Origin: Anodontia alba
Taxonomy: Eukaryota; Mollusca; Bivalvia; Lucinida; Lucinidae
Direction: 5' to 3'
DNA: 64,000 bases
Assembly: GCA_964016985.1 (NCBI GenBank)
Contig: OZ024823.1
Coordinates: 111,685,459-111,749,458 of the forward strand
Both the position numbers and the translations under genes were made by a program. The notes beneath the pieces are model-generated. The model ran no database searches. It saw only the letters and a program-made list of their open reading frames with translations, and had not been told where the DNA came from. Positions 12,313-24,800 of the stretch are shown piece after piece (the stretch's first letter is position 1; the number at the start of each line of letters is the position of its first letter).

Positions 12313-12546
12313 GTTCATTTTTGTTTTATCCCAAATATGTATATCTGGAGGGGATGTTTAACTATTGTAGATGTTACGTTTCAAATATTTCCAACCACAA
12401 TAATCTGGTTTTCATATAGCAGTCCGTGAAAAAAGCAAGTTAAACTACAACATTTTTTTTTTTACCTTGAAAGGTTTGTTGCTTTGAACCTTTTGCTTTG
12501 TTGCATATTAAACTCATACTTTGTATTCTCAAACTAGCCTGGACTT

Positions 12547-12945
12547 TAGGCCAAATAAAAATTATGTGTGTTTAGGTTAACATGTTAGAAAAAAATAGGT
12601 AGGGTTGGCAGGGATTTTTTTTCTTTTTTACATTTTTGTTTTATGAAGAATAATACCATAATTACCAACTATATTTGGCCTTTGCACATAATGCACATAA
12701 AATTTTACCTAGTCTGTTTGATTTTCCTTAAATGTTTCTAAAAGTACTGATAGAATGGCAAACAGTGTAGACCCTGTAGGAGCAGTTTGATCTGGGTCTA
12801 CACTGTTTGCTCAGCCCTTCTTATCGGAATGTTTAGCACATTTTTTTGTTTTTTTGAGAAAACATGAAAAAAATTGCTAGGTTCATCAGGAAAATTAAGT
12901 AGGGTAGGGTTACCCTAAACACACATTTTTTTTATTTGGCCTTAT
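12547..12945. repeat. MITE with ~33-bp TIR and G hairpin core
   Basis: Left end taggccaaataaaaa + atgtgtgtttaggttaac; right end ggttaccctaaacacacat + tttatttggcctta. The centre (12761-12815) is a G hairpin (gcaaacagtgtagaccctgt...ctgggtctacactgtttgc). The outer TIR is unlike those of other elements with this core. Confidence 0.8.
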
Positions 12946-12959
12946 TAATATCATCAGCT

Positions 12960-13440
12960 ATTACAATAGCTGGCACATTTTCGACCGGTTTGTATTGTAT
13001 GTGTTCAAATTAGTAAAACACTTGTTTCAAGACAGATTATATTTCGTGCATAACATAGTATACATGTTTGATTAAAAGTACATTTTATCAACTGTCAAAC
13101 TTAATATTAAAAGTTTCTGTTGTTGTATTTGAGTCATAAAATTTAAAGTTTTATCAATTTAAAACAGTGTATTCATTGTTCTCTCATATATTGTACTCTT
13201 TTTAAAAGAGTAAAATCTAACAAACCTTTTTTTGTAAAAGTACCAAATAAAATAAAGTACTAATTAAATGATTAGTAAAACCAAATGTGTAAGAACACTA
13301 TCGTTTTTGTTTATTTAATATGTTCAAATGTTTTTCTTTTTTGTTTTGTTTTGTTTTTTTTAATTAAACGTTACTAATCTAAAACAAAACTCATATAATA
13401 AAGAAGTAAAGAGAAAAAGAAAGGTTCGTCACATTATAGA
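12960..13440. other. AT-rich non-coding interval
   Basis: No gene, hairpin or recognisable repeat beyond a T-run at 13340-13360. Confidence 0.5.
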
Positions 13441-13456
13441 GACTACCTGTCAACAC

Positions 13457-13770
13457 GCCGGCCTCGGTGGCGCAGTTGGATGCGCGTCCGACTGGAGACC
13501 AGGAGGTCGCGGGTTCGACCCCCGCCGAGGTCGGCAACATTCTTTCGTGGAGATTGATCATGAAATATTTTCTACGGTCATTCTCTCCCTTCCGCTGATT
13601 CAAGAAGGGCAGTTGTCAGTTTCTGGCGAAAGAATGTGCACAATACTGGTTAACCGCTTGGAGGACTAAGCCTGCCCAGTAAACGTGTGGTTAGGTAAAC
13701 TGACCGCGCTCGACATGACCCCATTGGGTTGACTGGGCCGTAAAACCTCAACACAACAACAACAACAACA
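13457..13770 (+). mobile_element. tRNA-derived SINE with (CAA)n tail and 12-bp target duplication
   Basis: The head (13460-13534) is tRNA-like: A box tggcgcagttgg, B box gggttcgacc, a T arm gcggg/cccgc and acceptor halves gcctcgg/ccgaggt. The anticodon stem does not pair, so it is not a functional tRNA. A body of about 220 bp follows, ending in acaacaacaac. The element is flanked by a perfect direct repeat acctgtcaacac (13445-13456 and 13771-13782), the mark of LINE-mediated insertion. It resembles the RUDI/V-SINE class known from bivalves (inference). Confidence 0.88.
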
Positions 13771-14219
13771 ACCTGTCAACACTATGAGAGAGTTGATATA
13801 TACTGATTGCATTTAAAATAGCAGTATAACAGCAGTGCTGCTTTCCCTGTTTTTTACCAGTTTGTAGTTGTAGTCAGTTATGATTTAATTAACATAAAGT
13901 AGCTCTAACTGAACTGTTGTACGTGAACACAGAATGAATGAAAGGTTCGTAACCAAACTGACTAAAGACGTTTAGCCAAAAACGCATCACATAGCTTGAC
14001 TTGTTTCATTTTTTTTTATTTCATAAATAATTCTGATTTTTTCAGGTCTTCTCCATTGATTAATTGGTAAAAGTTTACTTATTCTTACTTATTCTTATCA
14101 CAGCAATTTTGTATAAGGTAGGTCAGAGATCAAAATACAGATCACTGTGACCTACTTTGATAATGTGATACAACGTCTACACCGGATGTATCCAGTGGTA
14201 ATCCTTGTATGTAAACTTC

Positions 14220-14265
14220 TCAGGTGCATATCTACTGTACTGTACATTGTACGGTACAGTTGATA
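14220..14265. repeat. short hairpin
   Basis: ggtgcatatctactgtactg pairs with cggtacagttgatatgcacc across a short spacer. Confidence 0.7.
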
Positions 14266-14461
14266 TGCACCGGACACATTTTTTTTATCTCGGCCTGTAT
14301 AAAGCAGATCAGAGGTAAAGTTATATGTTGCAGTGACCCACTTTTGGTACTTAACACAACGTCTATATTAGAAGTACCCTCACATCAAATTTCGAAAACA
14401 TTGACCCTACAGTACAGAAGATAAGCACCGGACGATTTGTTCTGTATAATGTAGGTCAGCG

Positions 14462-14990
<529 letters not shown>

Positions 14991-15049
14991 ATAATAATAT
15001 TTTCAAGCTTCAGTATCCTATGGATCCAGAGCCTTGTCTATAATGAGTG

Positions 15050-15365
<316 letters not shown>

Positions 15366-15704
15366 TAAAATTCCCAGTCCGTGGGTCAGCTGGGAATTAA
15401 TTATCTATTCTTATTGTTGTTCAGAAAGGTTCACTACAAAGCACACATACTGTAGAGAAATAGAAATATTCTTATACTTTCATATAAAAGGCTGTATACA
15501 ACTATACTACCGATGGTATGTTTTTTTTTGTTGTTTTTTTTGGCGACCACAGGATTTATTATAAAAATATGCAGTGCTTCAGATTTGTTTATCTCTGAAA
15601 GGTAAAGTGGTATATAAAAACGGATGATTTTATGGTTGATTGCGTCATTAAGTATTTCACTCAGTTTTGCTTTGGGTCTAGTTGCATAGTGATTTAGAAC
15701 TTTC

Positions 15705-15705
<1 letters not shown>

Positions 15706-15765
<60 letters not shown>
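15706..15765. repeat. (CA)n microsatellite
   Basis: Pure ca dinucleotides. Confidence 0.97.
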
Positions 15766-15766
<1 letters not shown>

Positions 15767-15956
15767 ACTGCTAATAATGCATGCTTTACATCTCAGATTA
15801 CCAGTAGGTAACGACCATTTACAAGCATAACATGCATACCCACTGACTTCAGTAATGAAATAACGACATGCGTTTCATCTATATAGAATAGAGGTAGATG
15901 TAATGATCAATGTTTAGAACATCGACAATTATTTCAATGTTAGTATGTTTGTCATA

Positions 15957-16034
15957 TGTAGAATATATGTGAACTTGTCTTAACATAATCATAAAGTGAA
16001 CATATGTGAACTTGTCTTAACATAATCATAAAGT
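15957..16034. repeat. short direct duplication
   Basis: atgtgaacttgtcttaacat + aatcataaagtg occurs twice in tandem. Confidence 0.85.
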
Positions 16035-16355
16035 GGCGTCTTGTTTAAATCCAGTAACAAATGTTAGTGCAAGTTCTGTATTTTGCTTTCATTCATTTTC
16101 ATTCGTAAATAATATCTCTTATATTGGTACTTCGTTTAAAGGATTATGCACGAATTAATGTCAAACTACACACTACCCATGTGCCGAAGTGGACAAATGT
16201 TTAAAATAAAGGTGTGTTAATACACTTAGATCGCGAACCTTGTTTAGTGCTTACCGCATGCATACATGTTTAACATACTGTTAAATTTTCATTTGCAGAT
16301 AATTATATATCGACTTGTTTATAAAATATACGAAACATTTTATGTATGTAAATAT

Positions 16356-16466
16356 ATCCCAATAAGCATTCTTTATAAATCTATATCGGGCCGTTATCGG
16401 CCCGTCAGGGTAGCTGACGGGCCGATAATGGCCCGCTATAGATTTATAAAGAATGCTGGCTGGGAT
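16356..16466. repeat. V-family MITE (CCCAGCTAGCATTCT)
   Basis: Near-perfect palindrome: cccaataagcattctttata, aatctatatcgggccgttat, cggcccgtcagggtagctga and the inverses back to gaatgctggctggga. Other copies are at 35704-35810 and about 56966-57073. Confidence 0.9.
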
Positions 16467-16469
16467 GTA

Positions 16470-17450
16470 TAGATGTAACTTACCATATGCACTGGAACCA
16501 ATAGGAAACTTTTATTCTCAGTTCTCACATGTATTTTGGATCTTTGGGAAGGTATTGTGAAACGAATGACACGTCATCAAATTTATGCCGTCATTGAAAT
16601 TTGTGGAAAAAGTAACTGACAGATATTTAAGCATCAATACACTTACTGGTTTATCAATCGGTGTTAACAAACCTTTCATTACGAACCTTACTTTAACTTC
16701 AACATTGTATTAGAATCTTGCTTTAAAATCCCCTTTTGAGCACATGCGTCCTTGTGCAAATTGAATAAGCACATTTTATGTTAATTGGATGTAATCAACA
16801 TAGATGTGTCTAATTTGAATTAATAATGTTTTCATGCTTAACTCTAACTTTTTTGTACTTGCTTTTGATTAGGAATTCGATGAAAGTCGAATCTTTTCGG
16901 GTGCCTTTATTATTTTTTTATCATTGACATTATAAAACAGTATAGACTTCCACATGTTTTGTATCAGTCGCTCAAAATGCATATAACTAAACAGATTTTA
17001 AATCTATGTAACAAACCTTTCTACTAAATTGACGGTAACAGGGAATGTTGAACTAAAACCGGACAAAGATGATGGGTTAAATACATTTTATCCCATATGA
17101 AGGTCGAAATATTTAGGATTTCAACAAACAAAATTTACTTTCTTTTGTCATGGTATACTATCAAGCAATTCAGTTTAAATGGTGAAAACTGGAAAGCGAC
17201 AGTAACGAATCTGTTGTTGTGGCATCTTTACCAAAGCTGATACAAAATAGAAGGGATCGGCAGAAAGATAATTATTAGTTGATTGGGACTGCTGAGGTAT
17301 TGAGTAACTATGGACATACAAATAATGTTTCCAAAACCTTCAATGGTTTTGTAAAATACCGACGACAACTTAGCCTTGAAATGCAATGTTATTGAGAATG
17401 CATATACATTGCTTGTCCCTCATCGATCAATTTCAGGCACATCCATAGGT
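16470..17450. other. AT-rich non-coding interval
   Basis: No supported gene or repeat. Confidence 0.5.
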
Positions 17451-17451
17451 A

Positions 17452-17786
17452 CAGTCGAACCTCGTTATCTCGAACTCGCTTATTTCGAATCACCGCTTAT
17501 CTCGAAGTGAAAATCTGGTCCCTGTTTTTACATGAAACTATGACAACAGGTAACAAAATAATGTGGAAAAGAGGAGATATTGCTCCTAAGGAGCAATTTC
17601 TCCTCATTTCCACATTATTTTATATAAATATTTCTAACTTCAGGAGTCAAATTACATATTGATTTGTTAAATGTGGTTGTTCAATTTATTGTTTTCCTCA
17701 CTCTCTCGACTCTGATATGTCGAGGTACGGATATCTCGAAGTGTTTCAGCGAGTCCCTTGGAATTCGAGATAACGAGAGTCGACTG
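17452..17786. mobile_element. P-family pogo/Tigger-like MITE
   Basis: TIRs cagtcgaacctcgttatctc / gagataacgagagtcgactg with flanking TA (17450-17451, 17787-17788). Subterminal cttatctcgaagtgaaaatc and its diverged inverse. Central hairpin gaggagatattgctcctaag/gagcaatttctcctc. TIR style and TA target fit Tc1/mariner-pogo elements. Confidence 0.88.
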
Positions 17787-18091
17787 TATATAAATAAACG
17801 ATTTTTTTTTCATCGCTTAATTGGTTGACATGGAGTTTGGCTCTAAATAAACGAAAGTATAACATCAGTTATGATATTTCTTTCGCATTATATGATGTAT
17901 ATAAATACATACAGTACCGTAATGACCCTAATTATTGGGACAAAAAAACAAAACAAAAAAAAACAAAAAAAAAAAAAACAACAACAACAAAAAAAAAACA
18001 ACAAAAAAAAAAAACAGTTTAAGCAAACAATTTAGACACAGGGACACAGGTCAAACGTTTATTCAGGTTTTATGGCAAGTATGGTACGGAG

Positions 18092-18560
18092 TTAACCCAT
18101 CTTAGTCTGGAGACTCCCAAACAGGTAATTGGCAAACAGTGCAGACCCAGATAAGACGCCGTAGAACGCGGCGTCGGATCAGGGTCAATACTGTTTGCAT
18201 TAACTACAGTAATTTCTGTAAACATAGTAATAATAAAAACTAACCACCAGACCCCAAGGTTGTAAAACTTTTTTCATGCTCAACTCAGCTGAGCATGAAA
18301 TTTTCTCTGCTAATAAATATGAAAATGCCAACAGTAGTTGGCATTTTCATATTTATTAGCAGAGAAAATCTCATGCTCAGCAATGTTTAGCAAGAAAGAA
18401 TTTGCAATTATTAGTTATCTGAGATTTATTAGCATGACAAACATGCTCAGCTGAGTTGAGCATGAAAAATGTTTTATATATCGGGGCCTGACCCTGCTAT
18501 TGGAAACAGACCGATCCAGAGAGTTGTGGTAGAAGACTCTACTCCACGGTATATACATAC
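18092..18560. repeat. G-cored MITE split by a C-family MITE
   Basis: Left part ttaacccatcttagtctgga + G hairpin (18131-18199) + gtaataataaaaactaacca; right part ggaaacagaccgatccagag + gttgtggtagaagac. The same left and right parts are adjacent in the intact copies at 44101-44335 and 54003-54232. Here 18249-18489 is inserted between them. Confidence 0.8.
18249..18489. repeat. C-family MITE (CAGGCCCCGAGGTTATAAAAC)
   Basis: Ends cagaccccaaggttgtaaaa / tttta..tatcggggcctg; subterminal catgctcaactcagctgagc and inverse; central hairpin tttctctgctaataaatatg/catatttattagcagagaaa around gccaacagtagttggc. Other copies: 55685-55925 and 59477-59709. Confidence 0.88.
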
Positions 18561-18751
18561 CATATTTATCCAATATATAGGGACACCTTAAATCCTTACA
18601 TACTTGTCCTAAATATTGAATAAATAAAAATATAAAAGTTTGCCATTGGAAACAAACAACACACAAAAGAATGAAAATCGGAGACTCAGTTTTATTAAGT
18701 CTCTTCATATACCATAGCTCCAGATAAGGTTTTTTTTTCATCCGAAAAGTA

Positions 18752-19103
18752 CCGTATTCGATCTAATTACCGCACATACCCCTATAAGCGCACACTCATG
18801 AAATTCCGTAGTCTTCAGATTACAGCCAGTGTACATTTTTTTTTACTTTTTTATAAAGGCATATGTTGTGGGTTCTCATTTGAATTGCATCGACTTGTCG
18901 ATGCAATTCAAATGAGTACCCACAACATATGCCTTTATAAATAAAATCAGAAAACAATCGCATAATCATCATCAAATAAGTCCTTTTCTGATCTTTTTAT
19001 AGTGTATCCTTAATAGGTATAGGTACATATTTTATCACATCTGAGTGTTCCCAGTAATTTTGAAAAACCTAAGCACACAATGCGGTAATTAGATCGAATA
19101 CGG
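18752..19103. repeat. MITE with TIR CCGTATTCGATCTAATTACC and TA target
   Basis: Perfect ~23-bp terminal repeat, flanked by TA at 18750-18751 and 19104-19105. The core is a long palindrome: ttataaaggcatatgttgtg, ggttctcatttgaattgcat, cgacttgtcg and inverses. A half element with the same core is at 44340-44460. Confidence 0.9.
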
Positions 19104-19109
19104 TACTGA

Positions 19110-19320
19110 TATTTTTCTTATTATTGCACGAAAACATATGTTGTGGGTATTCATTTAAAGCGCCTCAGCGAGGCGCTTCTAATAAGTACCACAAAGTATG
19201 TTTTCGTGCAGAAATAAGAAAAAAAAATATGTGGATACCCCCTCTTATCTGGGGCTATGTATACAATGTAGTTTGCGAGGTTGTATACGCCTCCACCACC
19301 CTCTAGCTCCGGCTTAAGCG
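19110..19320. repeat. palindrome-cored MITE (GCGCCTC...GAGGCGC)
   Basis: Core cacgaaaacatatgttgtgg, gtattcatttaaagcgcctc and the inverse to tatgttttcgtgc. The right part tatgtggataccccctctta + tctggggctatg matches the TTATCTGGAGCTATG ends at 60520 and 60880. Confidence 0.75.
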
Positions 19321-19510
19321 TAATTAGATTTTCATAGTAATAAGAATGGGCTCAATGACGCCAAATGAAATAAAAATATAATATGCACTATGATGAAGTA
19401 CCGGGAGACGTTAAACGGCCGACACACGGCACTTAACACTGCAGAGAAGTAAAATAAAAATCTAAAAGTCCATTTTACTACCTTTTAAGTTCAGACTTTG
19501 CTAGGTGATT

Positions 19511-19577
19511 GCCAAACAATGTAGACTCTGATCAGATGCGCATTCTGCGACGTTTGATCGGGTGTACACTGTTTGCC
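19511..19577. repeat. G hairpin
   Basis: gccaaacaatgtagactctg...gatcgggtgtacactgtttgc. Confidence 0.75.
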
Positions 19578-19649
19578 GAGGCCTAGATGTATAAGCTGAG
19601 TTATTATCGTAATTAAATGGATCTCTTTTCTAGAGCTCCGCCCTTTGTC

Positions 19650-20168
19650 TACGCATCTTTTCATGTAAGGGTGTTGTGGAAAAACGCATCACTTCATGTG
19701 AGAGCGGTGTGTAAAAATCGCATTATTTCATATTAGAACGTTGTGGAAAAGACTCACTTCATGTGAATTTCCCGAAAAGACACGTCACTTCATGCTAGGT
19801 CATTATGGAAAAGATGCACCACTTCACATGAGCGCATTGTGGAAAAGACACATCACTTCATGTGAGGGTGTTGTTGAAAAGATGCATCACTTCATGTCAG
19901 AGCTTTGTGGAAAAGATGCATCACTTCATGTGAAGGCATTGTGGAAAAGACGCATCACTTCATGTGAGAGTGTTATGGAAAAGACACATCACTTCATGTG
20001 AGGGCGTTGTGGAAAAGACGCATCACTTCATGAGAACATTGTGTAAAAGTTGTATCACTTCATGTGAGTGCGTTGTAGAAAAGATGCATCTCTTCATGTG
20101 AGAGTGTTGTGAAAAAGACGCATCACCGCGTGAGGGCGTTGTGATAAAGACGTGTCACTTCAAGTGAG
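19650..20168 (+). repeat. 34-bp tandem repeat array (~15 copies)
   Basis: The unit is approximately ttgtggaaaagacgcatcac + ttcatgtgagggcg. Spacing is 34 bp in the middle, with drift and small indels at both ends. Three units make 102 bp, so one frame stays open for 86 codons (19741-20001) with a 34-residue period. That frame is a product of the repeat, not evidence of a gene. Confidence 0.93.
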
Positions 20169-20374
20169 GGATATGCCAACAGTGGCAGTCCAGATCAGCT
20201 TGATCTTGCCTTAATCTTGAACGTTCGTAAATATGCGTTTTCGGCAACAATATGAGACGGTGGGGAGGGTAGTGGGGCAACCCAGATTAGACTAGCGACT
20301 GGAGGGCAATGTTAGGCTTCTTAAAGTGATACTACAAAAAGTACTAAGATAATTATAGGAGTCCTGTAAAGCGA

Positions 20375-20580
20375 AAAGGTGTCCCTTGACATATGCGCAC
20401 AGCATAGGTACAAATCAGCCTGCGCATTCGCGCAGTCTAATCATGGCCTTCGCTGTCCGCCTACAGAATCGTTGAGTTGTAAAATGTAGAGTCCTATATC
20501 AAAACCTGCTCATACTGCGCATGCGCAGGCTGGTTTGGGACTTCTCGGTCACACCAGTTTCTCATGACGTGACCCAACTA
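20375..20580. repeat. B-family MITE
   Basis: tacaaatcagcctgcgcatt + cgcgcagtctaatcatggcc; right half cctgctcatactgcgcatgc + gcaggctggtttggg. Confidence 0.75.
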
Positions 20581-20737
20581 TTGTTGATACGATGTAAAGG
20601 GAAGTCCTTGATTTAACGAAGAAAGAATGTCGCCTTTGTTACCATAACTACCACGGGAAAGTGGGCCTTATGTTATGGTCGAACAGAGCTCAGGCAGAAT
20701 CTGGCCTCATAGAGTCTGCACCTTATTTTGTTAAGGA

Positions 20738-20912
20738 GATTAGATACACTTTCAAGGGAGGCACTTCTATCGAAATAGTTTTTGCCTCCCTTCTGAAAGT
20801 GGGTCTTCTCTAAAATGTATCTACTCTAAAAGGAAAGAATTTGTTCCCAAGGGGAGCAAAGTCTTTCCTTTCAGTGTGTACCCCTTTTCCAGAAGGGGAT
20901 TGGCGTGTTGTT
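20738..20912. repeat. S-family MITE
   Basis: ggagattagatacactttca, tttttgcctcccttctgaaa, agaatttgttcccaagggga with inverses; ends ccccttttccagaaggggat. A partial second copy follows at 20965-21040. Confidence 0.8.
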
Positions 20913-21109
20913 ATATCTAAAAGTCCTAATTTAATGTTAACGCTCAAAATGCCATACTAATTTGAAAATGGGTATTCTCTTAAAGGAATGAATTTGATCT
21001 TTCCTTTGAGAGTAGACCCATTTCCAGAAGGGGATTGGCGTGTTGTTATATTTAATATTCTAAATGTTAAACCTCAAAAGGCCATTCAAAATTGTAACCA
21101 CCCATACAA

Positions 21110-21690
21110 TTTTATTTTTAATTTTGCGAGGAATAGTGCTTGACATTTCGTGTTAATTGTCAAACCATATTTCTCCGAAAATAAAACAAACCTACTGCTG
21201 TTGTTGTGATTGGGGTTGTTTAAAGGTTCATACCGTGGCTACTTTAGATGTAACGAAAACCACAGGAGATTCACTTTTATTTCAAATTCATTTTCACAGG
21301 CTGTAGAGAATGTGTTGGTATACTCTGAATTTCACGAAAATAATTAAATCTCTCACTAAGGTTCTGAAGCTGTGAAAGAAATATACATGCTGATCATAAA
21401 AATACAAATACATGTATACCAAAAAAAAACACTTTCAAATTATTCTGATTATAATTACTATTGCATTGATAACATATGACCTGCCTTGACCTAACCTGGC
21501 TACATAGTCTAGTTAGAAAACTACTTACTAAGACAATATTTGCTCTTATAATACTTTATTGCATAGTCCTCAGAGGCATTTTATTGCAAACCAAACTAGG
21601 GGCAGCTTAATTTTATTTGGAAATAGTATTTTCAGAAAACAAAAAGTAAGGTTATATCAAAATTAGCTCCGGTATCAACCTTTAAGGGGA
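21110..21690. other. non-coding interval
   Basis: H-family fragment at 21115-21190 (tttgcgaggaatagtgcttg + acatttcgtg). Otherwise nothing recognised. Confidence 0.45.
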
Positions 21691-21895
21691 CATGATTTTC
21701 TGGCATTTTTTTCATTAGGGAGACAGCTTTTGTGACTTCCTGCTTGCTTTCCTTCACATCAATTACCTTCTGAAAAGGAATCTATTCTGTAAGGAACGAA
21801 TTTGCTCCCCGTGAGAACAAATTCGTTCCTTTAGAACAGACCACTTTTCAAAAGGGAGACAAAAATCAAGAGTTTCCTCCCCTGAATATGTATCC
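21690..21895. repeat. S-family MITE with strong inner hairpin
   Basis: ggagacagcttttgtgactt, ccttctgaaaaggaatctat, gaacgaatttgctccccgtg and inverse gagaacaaattcgttccttt, then acttttcaaaagggagac. Confidence 0.8.
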
Positions 21896-21949
21896 TCTTC
21901 TCTTAAGGACTAAGGCAGATTTTCTCAAGATACGATTCGTTTAATCTTT

Positions 21950-22145
21950 ATCCTGCCGAATGTAAACTTCAGCAGACAATATTCGAATCCTTTTTTTTTA
22001 ATCAGGGCCTGATATTTCTTTCAAATTGACTCTTTTAAAAATACGGCTTACAATTCGAGGCAACTGTCTCATAAAGCGGTTAGCCCAGTGTCCAAGTAAA
22101 CGAAAATAAGAACATCACAATTGTCGTCTGCGATCTGCTGATGTT
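21950..22145. repeat. H-family MITE
   Basis: cttcagcagacaatattcga ... aattgtcgtctgcgatctgc; inner pairs decayed. Confidence 0.6.
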
Positions 22146-22504
22146 GTCAACGATATGCAAAAGGCTGATAATAACGTCTTATCATGTCTGTGATAAGACG
22201 TTATGGAGTGAGCCATTTGTCTGTGAGAGTTCAGCTGTACTCTTCAGGTTAGAAAAGTTATCAGAATGCATAGCTCAAAATAAGAGGGGGTATCCACAAA
22301 TATTTTTCTTATTTCTCCACGGCGAGGTACTTCAAATGAAAACCACAATCAACACGCTAAGACACAAGGCCCAAAAAATGCATTTACATGACCTTTCGAT
22401 ATCTAGCAAATTCATTAATTAGATCTTGTTGATATCTATCAATGCGCCAAAAGCTATAAAAATATTCATATTTTCACATCTCATCTAAAGCACAAAAAAG
22501 GTGA

Positions 22505-24655
22505 ATATCTCTTATCTGGAGCTCTTAGAACACCTAATGATTTATTTAAACTGGGTCCAAAAGAAAATCGTTTCCTCTCTCATATCTGGAGCCCTAAGAA
22601 TCTCTATTGTTGTATCTCACTTATCTGAAGCCCTAAGGACCTCTTTTGTGGTATCCCTCTTATCTGGAGCCCTAATAACCTCTATTGGTGTGTCTCTCTT
22701 ATCTGGAGCTCTGACAACTCTATTATTTTATCTTATCTGTAGCCCTAAGAACATTTATTCTTTTCTCACTTATCTGGAGCTCAAGACCCTCTGTTGTTTT
22801 ATCTCTCTTATCTGAAGCCCTAGAAATCTATATTTTATTCATCTTATCTGTGGTCCCAAGAACCTCTATTGTTTTATATCGCTTATCTGGAGCCCTAAGA
22901 AGCTATATGTTTAATGTCTCTTATCTTGAGCCCTAAGAACTTTTAATGTTCAATCTCTGATATCTAGAGCCCTCAGAACCTTTTAATGTTTATTCTCTCT
23001 TATCTGGAGCCGTAAGAATTTCTATTGTTTTATATATTATCGGGATTGTTTTATGTGTAGTTTATATTAATTATATCCGGTTGCATTTGATAATTTCATT
23101 TTATTGGTAGCGCTGGTTAATATGTATCTGCATGCCAAAAATTATCAAAATATTCCATGCTGTTTAAGTTATAGCAATTTTCACAAACTTATTATGGAGG
23201 GGCTCTTCTTATAGAGACTTGGTATTTACAAACTTTAATTCTCAATATGGATCTGTATGCCAAATTCCATTGTTTTATCTCTCTTACCAGGAACTCTAAG
23301 AGCCTTTAATGTTTTTCCTCTCTTATCTGGACCCATGAAAACTTTATTGTTTATTCATTCTTATCTGGATCCCTAAGAATTTCTATTGTTTTATCTCTTA
23401 TCTGGATTGTTTTATGAGTATAACACATTAAATATACCCAGTTGCATTTGATAATTTCATTGGTTAGATCTTGTCATTATGTATCTACATGCCAAAAATT
23501 ATCCAAATATTCCAAACAGTTAAAAAGTTAAAGTGATTTTCACAAACTGATAACAGACTGACATACATTTATGAAGACTTTTTGTATTTAGAAATTCCAT
23601 TGCTTAGATCTTGTCACTATATTATCTACAAGTCAAACAATTGTTTTACATCCCGTATCTGGAGCCCTAAGAACCAATAAAGTTATTTTTCTCCTTATCT
23701 GGAGCCCTAAAAATCTTTATTGTTTTAGGAGGAGTACTCATTGATGATACCTGGTTGCATTTGTCAATTTCATTGGTTAGGTCTTGTCAATATTTATCTG
23801 TATGCCAACAATTATCAAAAAGTTGTAGTGATTTTCACAAACTGATTACAGAATGACGGACTCCTGATAAGGCAATTTATAAAGACATTTGGTGTGTAGA
23901 CATTTCATTGGGTAGATCTTGTCTATATGTGTCTGCATGCCAAATTTTATTGTTTTATCCTTTTATCCGGAGTTCTAAGAACCGTTAATGATTTTTGTTT
24001 TGATCTGGAGACCTGAAAACTGCTATTCTTTATGAGTAGTACACAATAATTATACCGGGTTGCATTTGACATATTCATTGGTTAAGGATTGTCAATATAC
24101 ATCTGCATGCCAAAAATGATCAAACTGTTCTAAGCTGTTTTAAGTTATAGCGTTTATCACAAACATATTATGGACGGACGGACACTCCCGACAAGGTTAT
24201 TGATGAAGACATCTGGTATTTGAAACTTTCATTGGTGAGATCTTGTCTATATGTATCTGCATGCTAAACTTTATTGTTTTATCCTATTATCCGGAGTTCT
24301 AAGCACCTTTAATGATTTTCTTTTTTATCTGGAGACCTGAAAATTGCTATTTTATTATTATTAGTAGTAGTACTAGTAGTAGTACACATTAATTATACCC
24401 GCTTGCATTTGACAATTTTATTGGTTTGGGCTTGTTAATATATCTGCATGCCAAACATTATATCAACATCTTTCAAGCTGTTATAAAAGTTTAGTGATTT
24501 TCACAACACTGAAATATGGTGTTGAAAAATTTCATTTGTTAGATCTTGCCAATATGTATGCGCATGCCAAAAAATATCAAAATAATCAAAGGTTAGTGAT
24601 TTTCACAAACTGATTACGGACGGACGTACAGACGTACGGACGGACAGTTTGATTA
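22505..24655 (+). repeat. satellite block: ~39-bp units, then ~320-bp units
   Basis: From 22505 to about 23030, units of ~39 bp (ttatctggagccctaagaac + ctctattgttttatctctc) repeat about 13 times. From about 23050 a longer ~310-330-bp unit repeats about five times: tgcatttgataatttcattg, gttagatcttgtcaatatgt, atctgcatgccaaa, gtgattttcacaaactgatt, plus one or two of the short units. The block ends with acggacggacgtacagacg. The 104-codon frame at 22501-22815 is in-register 13-residue repeat translation. Confidence 0.9.
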
Positions 24656-24699
24656 TAGGGCACTGCTTCGTAAGTCCTTCTTTGGGATGACTTTACTAC

Positions 24700-24800
24700 G
24701 GATCGTGCAATATATGTTTTCATGGAGAAATAAGAAAACTTTCAATACTTTTCAGTTGTAAAAAAAGTGCCTTATCTGGTACTAAGAGAATGGCATAGGG
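24700..24800. repeat. half of a TTATCTGG-ended palindromic MITE
   Basis: atatgttttcatggagaaat, aagaaaactttcaatacttt and gtgccttatctggtac match the right half of the element ending at 60535. Confidence 0.6.

Noticed and set aside
13460..13534. Functional tRNA gene
   Set aside because: T arm and acceptor pair, but the anticodon stem does not; the element has a SINE body, CAA tail and target duplication.
19741..20001. 86-codon repetitive protein
   Set aside because: Exact product of the 34-bp tandem repeat; no start context, splice site or family match.
22501..22815. 104-codon hydrophobic repeat protein
   Set aside because: In-register translation of 39-bp satellite units; breaks where unit length drifts.
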